Shown here: piece after piece, positions 34,359 through 45,275 of the stretch
How positions within the stretch are numbered: position 1 is the stretch's first letter
Layout: each line of letters opens with the position of its first letter
Assembly (NCBI GenBank): GCA_951812925.1
Contig: OX638372.1
Span: 10,073,410 to 10,137,409, forward strand
Source of the DNA: Calliopum simillimum
Lineage: Eukaryota > Arthropoda > Insecta > Diptera > Lauxaniidae
Direction of reading: 5' to 3'
DNA: 64,000 nt
Notes under the pieces: generated by a model
What the model saw: only the letters and a program-made list of their open reading frames with translations
Told to the model about the DNA's origin: nothing
Databases searched by the model: none
Translations under genes and position numbers: made by a program

Positions 34359-34805
34359 TCAGATTTTAAAAATTTTTTTTTTTACTTCATCCGAAACTGC
34401 AAAATTCTTCAACATTTTAAGCAGCCAAAAATTAAAAGCATTCTCAAGTCCATCACGTTCACGATACTTTAAACGTTCTATATTGAGAAATGGTGCTATA
34501 TTCTCTAGTTTCTCATCATGAGTGTTTTCACCTTGCCCATCAGCCATATAAGTATTTGTATAAATCCTCATACATATCCCACATCGAGTTCCTTAACTAC
34601 AAACTGATACTAGTATCAACTAACAAACTGATAGTCTGGTCTGGTCTGCGGCCAAGCGAAAGAAGATGCCTTTTGCTCTGATCAGCTCTGATCCTTTAAC
34701 ATTTTTCATTTGCATTTTTCATCAGCATTTGGCGTGAAATAATCTCTTTACCTACTTTATCATCAATGGGTATGAGTCCAACTTGCCATTCAAATTCAGC
34801 AAATT
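34359..34805 (-). pseudogene. coding-like minus-strand fragments, origin unknown
   Basis: The frame 34359-34571 reads ADGQGENTHDEKLENIAPFL and LKYRERDGLENAFNFWLLKM. A further minus frame near 34700-34805 reads FAEFEWQVGLIPIDDKVGKE. The residue make-up is protein-like, but I recognise no family and the two pieces are not joined by clear splice signals. Confidence 0.3.
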
Positions 34806-34835
34806 TCTCCTTACGATATTTTTATTTCAAATTTT

Positions 34836-35035
34836 TGATTTTTATTATTATATTACCTCAAAATCAAAATCAGCTGATTAAAATAAAAAATTCTCCATGT
34901 ACGTCAAAAATTCTCCATGTACGTCAAAAATTCTCCATGTACGTCAAAAATTCTCCATGTACGTCAAAATTTTTTGGAGAATTTTTGACGTACATGGAGA
35001 ATTTTTTATTTTAAACAGCTGATTTTGAATTTGAG
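34836..35035. mobile_element. palindromic element with 20-bp minisatellite arms, copy B
   Basis: Same family as copy A. Four forward units AAAATTCTCCATGTACGTCA (34887-34966) are followed by the switch point and one inverted unit plus a half unit. The outer inverted ends contain AAAATCAGCTGATTAAAAT. Confidence 0.85.
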
Positions 35036-35066
35036 AAAATTTTCCTTAGGGCATACAATAAGCAAT

Positions 35067-35475
35067 ATACAAGACACCACCACAATCACCAGTATTTCAA
35101 GTACCAGCAACAGCCGCCGATATGGAGCTACCACGTTCAGCAGTATTTCAAGGTCCTCTATTGTCCTCAGCTCAGACTGAGCAATCGTCAGAGGTATCAC
35201 AAATTGTAGCTGCAGATGCTGCTCAAATTGATTCCACCCCAACAGTCCAAACTGTAAATGTGCTTACAGTGTCGTCGACTGTTGACGAACCAGTAATAGC
35301 CGCTACAGTTGAATTGACTGAAACAGCAGTTCTACGTAAGGTCCAACGACCACAATCATTGGCACCAGCAGTGCCAAGAGAAATTTCAGAAAGACATTAT
35401 GAACGTATGGTGGAGGAACTAAAGTGTCCAGGCTGTGCATCACCAATGAAAGGTCCAGTGCTGCTCTGTGAATCG
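35067..35475 (+). pseudogene. Siah/sina-like RING protein fragment (first exon or gene relic)
   Basis: An open frame begins near 35067 with an in-frame ATG at 35122. It is low-complexity and Thr/Val/Ser-rich, then reads YERMVEELKCPGCASPMKGP and VLLCES. The Cys-x2-Cys spacing with MKxPVLLC is the start of a SINA/Siah-type RING finger. The frame reaches a possible donor, GTACAT, after the Ser codon (35475), exactly where the RING should continue. No matching second exon is seen downstream. It is either the 5' exon of a broken gene or a captured fragment. Confidence 0.45.
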
Positions 35476-36089
35476 GTACATAAAAATTAAGAAACTGCTC
35501 AAAATTTTTCAAGACATTTTATAATTTTTCAAAAGTTGGTCCGGAAGAAAAATTTCATTACATTTCAAAAAAACTCGCACGTATTCCTTAGATGATTCTA
35601 ACCATTTTATGCCTTATGTACTTTTTTCGTAAGACGAATTGTTTTTCTCTACTGCTGAAAAAAAACTTGCACGGCATCACTATATTGTTAATAACTTTTG
35701 AACCAATATCGATTACCCCAATTTTTTCTGGGGTATAGTTTCTACACATGCGGAGAGTGTCCACATATTTTTTATAGTTTTCTCAGAGGCGGAGAAGTTG
35801 CTTGAATTTAAATTTATTTCTTTGAAATAGGGATTTTCAATAATAAATTAAAAATGTTGGTCCAAACAAAAATACCATTTTAATCCCTGGTCTATGCTAA
35901 ATATTTTAGAAAGTAAGTTTTTTACAAAATCATTACTTTTTCACGTTTAAATTGTTAGGTGGCTCACTTGAGAAATTTGGCCAACTATGATATTTATAAG
36001 AGGGATCGTTCTACAAAATTAAAAAATAACCGAGTTAATCCTATTAAATGTTTTGTTTCAAAAAAAAAAAAAAACTAGTAAGTGTGGCC

Positions 36090-36370
36090 AAAAATAAACA
36101 TCCTACACTGCAGCATTTTGAAAATTCTTGTCCGAACTCATTTAGTTTTTTGGTCAGAGTTTGCGCTTACTATTTTAAGTATCTTTGTGAAAATCGCTTG
36201 CACTAAAGCATTATGAAAATTTCGATTGTATGGGAGGTGCCACGAATTACTGTCCAATGTCGCCTAGTTTTTGCTGAGAGCTTTCATTATCTATTCTTGC
36301 AATTCCCATCTTAGTATCTGAGATGAGCTCGCTAGGAAAGGGTCATCAACACAATTTGTAGGTCCTACTC
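36090..36370. repeat. Helitron-like (INE-1-like) repeat segment
   Basis: Shares CCTACACTGCAGCATTTTGA with 61930-61960 and related text at 21905-21930. Continues, after the LINE relic, at about 36820-37010. Confidence 0.45.
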
Positions 36371-36439
36371 CATTCTGCGGCCCGCCATGGAATTTTATTA
36401 AATTAAACCTAAACAATTGACAATCAAAAGCATTCATGC

Positions 36440-36780
36440 CAAAAGTTTCCAAACAAAGTACAAAACAGTAACTTATGCTGAATAGAAAAGGTATATGGAC
36501 TAAGTATTTCTGAATTTCTCACGGGGCACTGCCCAGTTAGGAAACATCTGTACAACCTGGGATTATTCCAGGATGAATTGTGTAAATCCTGCAATGAAGA
36601 ATAGGAGCATATTTTATGTCGCTGTGACAATCGTTCTATCGTGTACCCCTCTTCTTCTGAGGTGGGTGCTTTACCCCCAAGGGATATACTGCCATTCATT
36701 ATTGCCATCCGCCTATGGACTGACTTCTAATTAAGTCTTATCAGGATTAGCACAATAGTCCTTAAAGGCTGCGGTGATTT
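36440..36780 (+). pseudogene. non-LTR retrotransposon C-terminal (RNase H end) relic
   Basis: A plus frame reads EFLTGHCPVRKHLYNLGLFQ then DELCKSCNEE, a stop, EHILCRCDN. This TGHCP...C-x2-C...EHxLCxC pattern is typical of the tail of jockey/I-type LINE polyproteins. Stops break it. Confidence 0.65.
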
Positions 36781-37669
36781 TTTGCGACTGGATCCCAACC
36801 CTTTTCTAATTCTACTTATAGTATCTGAGTGAAATTTGGTTGAATTATCTCATAAAACGTTTTCAGTATTTTGAAACTTTTGTTCATATAGAAGGTACCA
36901 GGCCCTCTTTTCTGAATTCACCTAGTTTTTTTCTCAGAACTTGCATCTGCTATCCCTCTTATTTATGTGCATTTCGGTTGCGTTATCGCAAAAAATGCTT
37001 TTAATAGTGCGTATTTAATAATTTTTTTTTTTGTATGGACTGTATAGCAATGAGTCATATCGTTCTTGGCAAAAGTATAGTTAAAGTGTATAGAACTTCA
37101 TATGTATGTATGTACAAAAGAGTTTGACTTATTTTATTTCAATTGGCTCGACTCCAGCTTAAAAGTGTTCGGCGTTTATTGAAAATTATGTACAATTAAA
37201 ATTGCATTTTCATGATTTCGTTTTGCAGTTAATTTATGTTCACAATAACGTACATTACACATATATTGCTCTTTTCGTGTGCATGTGTGTGTGTGTTCAA
37301 GATATGTGGCTGTATTCGGTAGCGACATTAAGTGCTCTTCAATTGCACAACATTAACTGCAGCTGCAGCTACTTTGCTCAACATCTGAATTCGCTAATTT
37401 ATTGCGTGTTTGTGTATTTGTGGGCGGGTGAAATTATTTACATAAAGTCAAACGAAACAATGAGTAACCTATGATAATATACATACGTAGTACCCATTAG
37501 ATGATATTTTCCTTAACCTTTGAATCATAACGGCCTTTTAAACTACGTAAATACTAACGCTAAGTAAACTTACGTACTTTTTTTTGACAAAACAGCGTAA
37601 TCGGCGTTAAAAACGACTTCAATTACGAAAGGAATAGAAAAAGAAAAAATAAAGAGACACGTGGCGTAT

Positions 37670-38030
37670 GGGTGTTCATAAATCTAAGTTGATTTTCAAA
37701 TTGCGATATCTCATGAACGGTAAGTCGGACAAAAAAAAAAAATATTTGTGGGGATCTTCATAGGGAATTGCAAGTTCTAAAAAAAAATTTCTAGTGGCCA
37801 TCGTTTCGGAGATATTCTCCAAAATCTGTATTTTTTCTAAATTTTAGGATTTTCAAAAAATATCTCCTAAGCTATAAGCTGTACAAAATAGAGATAGCAG
37901 TTTCAGTAGCAGTTGCAGTTTGTAGAGCAATAAATTTTCTATAAATAGGTATTTCTTCTTTTTAGTTGCTGCAACTCTCCGTTCATGAGTATTGCAATTC
38001 AAAAGTCAACACATGATTATGAACAGTCAT
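37670..38030. repeat. diverged foldback related to 32593-32973
   Basis: The left part has TTTTCAAATTGCGATATCTC and ATGAACGGTAAGTCG; the right part carries the inverse, GTTCATGAGTATTGCAATT. Arms are diverged. Confidence 0.5.
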
Positions 38031-38092
38031 ACCCCAAGAGGAAAAATTTCTAGCGCTTCTGATCCAAGCACTTCAAAAGTGCTTTCCCCATA

Positions 38093-38569
38093 GGGCTAGT
38101 TTACATAGGCATTCATAATCAAAATAATCATGAATTTTTTTGCTTCATGATTAAAACTTCTATTTAGTTCACATTTATGTGATTTTAGATTAATTGTACT
38201 ATTTTACTACTTTTTTAATGCTATTTATTTTAATATTTTTTTGTATTATTTTTTCATGCGACAAATTTGTGTCAAACTGTGAGTTAATTTTGTTTTTTCT
38301 CTCAAATTTTGTTGGTACTGATTCAAAGATTGCTATTAACCACTTATTTCATCCATCTCGTAGATGTATTCACGAAAACTGTATAATTTTACTCCCAAAA
38401 GGAACAAATTGTGAAACATTTTGCAACACAACTCTGTTTTTGTGAAATATTTTACGACACAACTCTGTTTGATTTCGTGAAGTGGCATCGTTTGCTCATT
38501 CATTTCATGATTAAAATAATCACCAAATATATGATTATTTTGATTATGAATGTCTATGTGAACTAGCCC
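38093..38569. mobile_element. Harbinger-type MITE, copy 2 (477 bp)
   Basis: Same ends as 13918-14370 (GGGCTAGTTTACATAGGCAT), flanked by a 3-bp duplication ATA (38090-38092 and 38570-38572). Inserted in opposite orientation to copy 1. Confidence 0.75.
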
Positions 38570-38599
38570 ATAGAAATTTAGAAGCACTTTCACAATGAT

Positions 38600-38930
38600 T
38601 CTTTATAAGGCTTTATTTTATATTCAACATCTTTTGTTTCACTTCCCTATTTTCCTTTCTCTTATTAATTTACTTCTGTTTAATTGAATTGAAATTGATT
38701 ACACAATGATTCCATATAAGGCTGCAGTAAGAACAACGTGAGTTCGAACCCAGCCCGGGTGATTTTTTTTATTTTTTTATTTGTTTTTGCTTTATTTTTT
38801 TTATTAAAATATTTTTTATTCAACCTTTTTTTTATTTCACTTTTCTATTTTCCTTTCTCTTTTTTATTTACTTTTGCTTACTTGAATTGAAACTGATTGC
38901 ACAATGATTCTATGTAAGGCTGCAGGAGCA
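38600..38930. repeat. direct repeat of about 205 bp with tRNA-like B box
   Basis: CCTTTCTCTT...ATTGAATTGAAA and ACAATGATTC(C/T)AT follow the same order at about 38628-38732 and 38838-38925. Between them is GAGTTCGAACCC, a B-box-like motif, then a T-rich run. Possibly SINE-derived. Confidence 0.5.
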
Positions 38931-38994
38931 TTCGTATGTCAAATTCTGTTTGGACAAAATTTGCTTAATAACATACAAATTTAATAATATCATC

Positions 38995-39090
38995 GGGCAT
39001 TGGTGTAGCGGTCTAAAGAGTTGGTAAATGTAAGTAAAAATATCTAGCACGCGGACGGTCGTGAATTCAAATCCTGGTGCGGCCAGTTTT
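38995..39090 (+). other. tRNA-like block with insert
   Basis: TTGGTGTAGCGGTCTAAAG resembles a tRNA A box and GTGAATTCAAATCC a B box, with extra sequence between. It starts a region where GGTAAGGCTGCGGTAAG recurs. Likely SINE head or tRNA relic. Confidence 0.3.
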
Positions 39091-40360
39091 TTTTAAATTT
39101 TATTGAAAAAAAAAACGCTTACCGCAGCATTACAAATAAGCGTTTTAAAAACTCTTTTTTGGTAAGGCTGCGGTAAGCTTTTGCTCGCTTACATTCTATA
39201 ACATGCAATGTTAAAAAGAAAGTATAGCGCTTACGGAGCGGACGCGCTTATTGATTGATTTTTGTCACATTTTAATTGGGATATCTCCTAAAATATAAGT
39301 CGTACAAAAACAATTCAGAGCTCAGGCCGAACTTCTTTTCTTATTAATTACTCCCTATCTATAAATATTATTAAGAACAAATAATTGGTTTTAATAGGTC
39401 TACGTCACACAAAATAAATGTACCAGATGCTTTTTTTGATAACATTCTGGTTTGTCTTTAATTTAAGGTTTAAACTCAAAAAATGCGTACGATTTGTCCC
39501 GGAATGCTCCTTCTACTGTTAAATTTGTTTTTAGTCGGTTGAGTCTTTTTGGCGGTTAATAATATTGTCGAACAATATTTTTCTCTAAAGGTAACAGTTA
39601 GCGAGATATTTGCAAAAAACTGATTTAAGTCCCCATTTTTTCAATATGGCGGCGCAAGCGGCAAAGATACTTAGGTGGCAAAGTTTAAATCTATAAAATA
39701 ACTCATTTGCAAAATTTCTGGAATACTTTCCAGGTAACCCCATTTTATTCTCCAAAATGGCTGTATTAAGTATATAAGCTATGCTCCCGAACGAATTTTA
39801 TTTTATAGTCTTTTTAAACAAACATTTTACTTTGAGTATGAATGCTCCTTTTCATGTTGTACTTGGTATTTAAGCGAAATAATGTAACATTGCGAAATTT
39901 TACATTATCTGCAGATAAGTACTGAAACAGATTCACATGAAAACCCAATAAAAATGTTAAGAGGAAATTTCATAAAAGTTCTTACTTAACATCAAATTAA
40001 ATTAATACAAGACAAATAAAATATGTTCACGGTATGAAAAATTCGTTTCATAATCAGCATTAACATTTTTTAGTTTTCTTTGCTTATCACTATCAAAAAT
40101 AGACATTTTTGTACGAAAAGTCGAATTTTAAATAGAAAGTCCTTGAGCGTATTCCTTAAAAATATGTAAATCCTACAATTATCTCAAGTTTCTTATAAAA
40201 AAGTTTTCTGTAAAACATTGGGGCGACCCAAGAAAAATTTTTTTTTTGTAAAACAAGTCAGAAAAGCAGTTTGAACCCTACAATTCCTCAGGGGTAAATT
40301 TTAGACCTCACTCATGTACAATTTTTCGTTAGTCTAGGCCCCCTCTATCACCTCTCACCA
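39091..40360. other. repeat-derived stretch without a gene
   Basis: Contains the recurrent GATATCTCCTAAAATATAAG phrase at 39285 and AT-rich sequence. No ORF with a domain. Confidence 0.35.
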
Positions 40361-40362
40361 AA

Positions 40363-40735
40363 ATATAAGATTCCTGTGACTATTCTGAACAACTTTTCTT
40401 AGTTCAATTTTCCGAAATTCGCAAAACCAACGGAGTTATTGAAGAAAGTTCATAAAAAGACAAAAGTAATGACATAATCTAAAATGGCTCACATATTGTT
40501 AGAAATTCATTAAATTAGGCTCTGTTTCACAAAAAGTTAACCTGATGGTGTGCATTTAGTTGAAAAAATTATATCGGTCAAATATCTGATTATTATGTTG
40601 CAAAATATGTATAATATTACTTTTACTCCAATATGAACTTATTCCTCCTTTAAAAATAACTCCGTTTGTTTTGCGAATTTCGATAAATGGAACTAAGAAA
40701 AGTTGTTCAGAATAGTCACAGGAATCTTAAATTTC
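40363..40735. repeat. foldback with arms of about 80 bp
   Basis: The left arm (AAGATTCCTGTGACTATTCT, GAACAACTTTTCTTAGTTC) and the right arm are inverted, including TTCGCAAAAC(C/A)AACGGAGTT near the inner ends. Confidence 0.7.
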
Positions 40736-40805
40736 CCGGTGTTCTACCCATTCCCGCAAATTTCGCATAAATTTCCAGTAAACTTAAAAAGTAATTGCAT
40801 CCTAT

Positions 40806-41215
40806 TAGTGATGAGCAAACCAAGACCAAGACCATAGCAGTCTTGGTCTTAGTCTTGTTCTTGCACATTGATTCTTGGTCTTGGTCTTGGTTTTGATATT
40901 GAGTCTTGGTCTTGGTCTTGATCTTGCTCATTAAGTCTTGGTCTCGGTCTTGGTCTTGAAAAAATTTTCAGAGATATTGAGTATTCAAAACCATATTTTT
41001 CCAAAGCACTTGGGTTTTTAAGATGCCAAAATTCAAATCGAGAGATGATTTTATCTTCAAATCGGGCGTGAAACAACTTTTAACTATAAATTAGCAAGAC
41101 TGAAAAGCAGTCTTGGTCTTGATAATTATCAGCATCTTGGTTTTGGTCTTGGTCTCGCAAAATTAGCAAGACCAAGAACAAGACGCAAGACCAAGACTAA
41201 TTTTGCTCATCACTA
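40806..41215. mobile_element. hAT-type MITE rich in CTTGGT repeats, complete copy (410 bp)
   Basis: Ends TAGTGATGAGCAAA and TTTGCTCATCACTA are inverted and flanked by an 8-bp duplication (CATCCTAT/CATCCTAC, 7 of 8). The two ends are arrays of CCAAGA/TCTTGG hexamers. End type and 8-bp duplication indicate the hAT superfamily. Confidence 0.82.
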
Positions 41216-44200
41216 CATCCTACATTGGTAGCTTATCTCAGTGAGATTGTGCAGGATTTATCAATACATTTTGTAACTAGATTCACAAATTATTCTGAAG
41301 TTATGCAACAACACGTCATGCAGAATTTTTGCAATGCCTTAATTCTTTGCGTAACTAAAAAAAAAATCTTCTTCCTAAGAAGTTAATTTTTTTTTTGGTT
41401 CTTCAATTGGTTGCATTGTGCGCTATCTCACTGCGAAAGATGAATACTTAAGCACGTCCAGTAGAGTTTAGTGAAAAAGAAATGTAATAAAAGGAACAAA
41501 GTCAAGTACAGCCAATTTATAAGATGATTGATGAGTTTAAAAATTCAAAGAAATTTGATTAAGTTCTTATAAATTTTACGTTTTACACTTAAGTTCGACG
41601 TCAGAGTTTTTTAACCATCTATTCCTGTTTCATGTTCAAGACTATTTATATGGAAAAAACCGAAACAGGGACGGTTAAATAACGCTGACGCTCGAATAAC
41701 TCCGCAATTTCGGGTATGGCTGTTATTAGTCCAAATTTGACTTCTACCATGAAATCAAAAATTTAAATTGTTGCTATATATTAAGCGGATAACAAACCAT
41801 TAAATGGTGTTAGCGTCATTTACATATGTGCATATTTTATGTGTTAACACAGTCGAAAAACTGACAAAACCCCAACGACAACAGCGATAACAGCTGTTAG
41901 AGAATTACGTGCCAAGCACAAGGAACAAAGAACTTACCGCAAGGGGTTTATTGGGTTGGTTTCTAGTTGCTCTACCTACTGTACCTATATGCTGAATGTT
42001 GCGCAATATATTTATAGAGAAAACAAGTGAAAACTCTCACAAAAGCTAACCAAACAAAATGAAGGACATTTCATTAGTACGAGGACTAAAAACTCAAAGC
42101 AAGCGTCGAGTGATGGTGAGAAGTCAGTGACAAGTGAAAATAAGACAATTACAGAGATTGTCAATGATGTCTGATGGTAGAATTTTGCATAAACTTGGGA
42201 AGTCATTAGCATAATATTGATTGGCAAAATTGACATTATCTTTTAGCGAAATGTTACAAACAATCGCGAAACAGTTCACTTCAAAGATTGTTTTCGATCG
42301 GGTCTCAAAGATTTGCAACCTCTTCCTATTTATTAATCAACCCAACTCGTTTTCACTTAAGAGTCCGACTAACTTATCTTGATCTCTTGGATTTTTTTGA
42401 AATCTCTTTCATATATCCTAAACATTCCATCCGAATTCCCCTCCGCCCAAAGTATGAGGAATTTATGAAGAGTGAACTGTCCGAATTATGGACACTTGAG
42501 ATGTAGCGGAGTGTTAACATTATACACATAGCTGTGCTCAACCTCTGGAAATGGTAGTTAACATTATTGACTAACAGCTAATGCAAGAAGGCGCGTCACT
42601 TTTGGAAGAGAATGGGGACCTGTTCTCCATAATCTCTAATTGTTGCGTTACGCATATGGAATAGTGGCTAAAGTAATCCAAGAGTGGCTACAAAAATTCA
42701 CGCTTGGTAACGTGTTCCTAGTATCCAAAGAAAGCCGTTCCGCCACTGGGTGAAGCAATCCAACATAGGATTTCGAGGGTTTTTCTGAAAATCCGTAAAA
42801 AGTCGTGTCATATATGGACTGCGACTACCAAGAAAATGAGAGCTTTCTTGAAGAGAGAACAGCAACAAGTAACGCGTTCCCACAATCCATGACAATTCGA
42901 AATTGGTAACTAGTCCCTGGCTGGTCAGAGCTATTCTGGTAGTAGCCTTGCGGCTACGTAATCCGACCGGAGATTCTTCTGGTACCACGGGAGTCTTTAG
43001 CGCTTTGGAGTATCCAGTTCGCTATGTCTTCTAACTGATTATTAGGTTAGCCCTTCGGGAAGAATTCGTGGTGGCAGCGGTTTGGACCCGAAATCGCAGG
43101 AAGAGCGAAAGGAGCTCGATGTGGAGTTGCAATGCAACTGGATGCCATGATCCAAAGAATGGAAGCGGTTTAGATACTTAGTCATCAACCCCCACCATTG
43201 TGGTGAACTCGTGTCTGACCGCATGATTCTAAAATCTATGGAAATTAAAAAAAAGCGACGCAAATGAATGATAAACCTCAGAGAAAAATGTCTTTACCGG
43301 GTCAATTTTAATGCTCTTAAGGCTTATATTAATAGCCTAATTCCAACGCAGCTTTAAAAGGTGATTTAAGACAATTTCTGGACTTAGCTCTAAGTCTGGG
43401 CGTTGATCACATGATTTACCATACAAAAATAAATCTATTTCTGCTGAGATTTAATTTAAATCTGTGCATTAATCACAGCAAGGCTACCGGTTTTGGCTAT
43501 GTTCGACCAAGTGGCACCCCTGAGCTTTGACAATTGGCATAAACACAAAGCAAATGGAAAATAAATATGAAGAAAATGAAATACAAGCTTAATTTTACAG
43601 CTTCTAACGTTTACCGTCAAAAATAAATCTATTTCGACCGATCGAAATGGGTAGGATTTAACGATGTGATTAACTAATCTCAGCAGAGCTAAATCTCCGG
43701 TTGAAACAGGCTATAAGTGTGATCTGGCAAGCAAAGGGATTACATACTTATGTCTGTTTTAGACATTACAAGATCAACTAATCCTTCTTGGCACAAAAAT
43801 GACACAGCTCAGAGGATAAAGTTTAGTGTTATCTTATAAATGAATAGATAGGTGTAGATATTACGAGATCCTATACACTACACGTTCTGGGCATATTGGT
43901 TCAAAAGTATCTGATGTGGAAAGATCACGTGTTACTTCGCCACCTTTAATTCCATTCACATTTGTTCGATTTCGAAATTTATACATAAATTTTATGTGAT
44001 ATTGAAATTTTTACTTTCAATTAGCCAAAAATGAATAAATATGCAATGAACGAGCGAATATACACGTATTGCGAGTTCAAAAGATACATTTTGCAATTTA
44101 TTTTTATATTCCATCATAAAATTCAGCCCGTCAACCTGTGGGAATTTCGAAGTAAGTTAACAAAATTGCTATCTCGTCGTAATTTGAAAGTGTCGTCGAA

Positions 44201-44850
44201 ATAAAATCGCGCTCAAATCGAAATTTGCAAACATCATATTTACGAATATGGACGCCATTCTGTAGTTAAATTTATAAAACGTGAGAACACAATACAATAA
44301 GGGAGTGCAGGGGCAAAGTGGAGTGATACAGAAGAGTGCTTAAAGTACGCACAGTTAAAAAAAAGGATGTTGAATTTCCACAATTTATGAGCCACAGATA
44401 TTTTATTATATTTTTTTTATGTATTTAATTTTATTACCTTACAAATGCTCGTGGGAATAAATTTTGTCGATGCTGACGCTGAAACTGATGGTACCGTCAA
44501 CGCGCTTCATTAAAAATAAGATGAATTCCTGATGCTTCAGCGTTTTGAAGCCAAATTTTTGACGTTGTTATGAAAAGAAAAGAGAAAAAAGGAAGCAGCA
44601 TTTGCAAATACAACAACAATACGAAAATAATGTGGCAACACGCGGCAACAAGGCAGCCATAATGCAGCATGCTGCTTGTTAGTTGCTTGGCTTGAAGCAC
44701 CAAAAAGTGTAGAATTCCATATATATTTACTTTGGAAAAAATTATATTTTTTACCCTATAAAGAGGGTAGCATATTCACTTTAGCCTTTAATTTATCGTT
44801 AGTACCTATACAGTTCCAAATTGGAATTGGTCACAAAACTAAAGAAACCA
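41216..44850. other. 3.6 kb without a supported gene
   Basis: Scattered short frames only. The stretch 42530-43260 is less AT-rich and may be decayed retroelement DNA. 43320-43720 has weakly inverted ends around GCCT(A/G)(A/T)TT...ATAGCCT. A small hairpin, GTTTTTTAACC...GGTTAAATAAC, lies at about 41600-41695. Nothing firm. Confidence 0.35.
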
Positions 44851-44859
44851 ACGATAATA

Positions 44860-45275
44860 TGGAGGTGGCGGTTTTGAAAGAAATGGACCAACGTAACGTT
44901 TCCGAAACTTTATCAAATATAGACGAAGACTTTGCAGAGCTGACAACTCGAATGCTAACGAGGAGATTTTAGATCAAATTACCCCTGTTGAGGCTTTGCA
45001 GACTTTGCTGAGCAGCCAACTCAGATTGCTAACGTGGAGGTTTAAAACCAAATGCACCGTCATGGCGTGTTCAAATCGTCAGATAAACATAGAGGAGCAA
45101 GAGGAACAAGGCCTTGCAGGGGGACCAACTTCAACTCCCTTGAAAAACTCAAAAATAATGGGTCCCGGAATAAATAAAGAAATGCAGAAAAGATTACCTA
45201 ACATGAATGAAGAGTTACCTCAGAATCATCTAGATAAGCGATGCTTCATTCTCTTCGACGAAATGAGACTTTAAG
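44860..45275 (+). other. coding-like remnant, unrecognised
   Basis: Frames at 44676-44972 and 44996-45274 read ETNDNMEVAVLKEMDQRNVS and NIEEQEEQGLAGGPTSTPLK, with protein-like composition but stops between them. No family recognised. Confidence 0.25.

Noticed and set aside
36424..36708. Minus-strand 94-codon frame
   Set aside because: The plus strand carries recognisable LINE tail motifs, so this is a shadow.
38194..38593. Open frames on both strands within 38.1-38.6 kb
   Set aside because: They lie inside the Harbinger-type MITE and have near-identical shadows in the other copy at 13.9-14.3 kb.
40716..41076. Lys/Thr/Gln-rich open frames (KTKTKTQYQNQDQDQ)
   Set aside because: Translation of the CTTGGT hexamer array of the hAT-type MITE.
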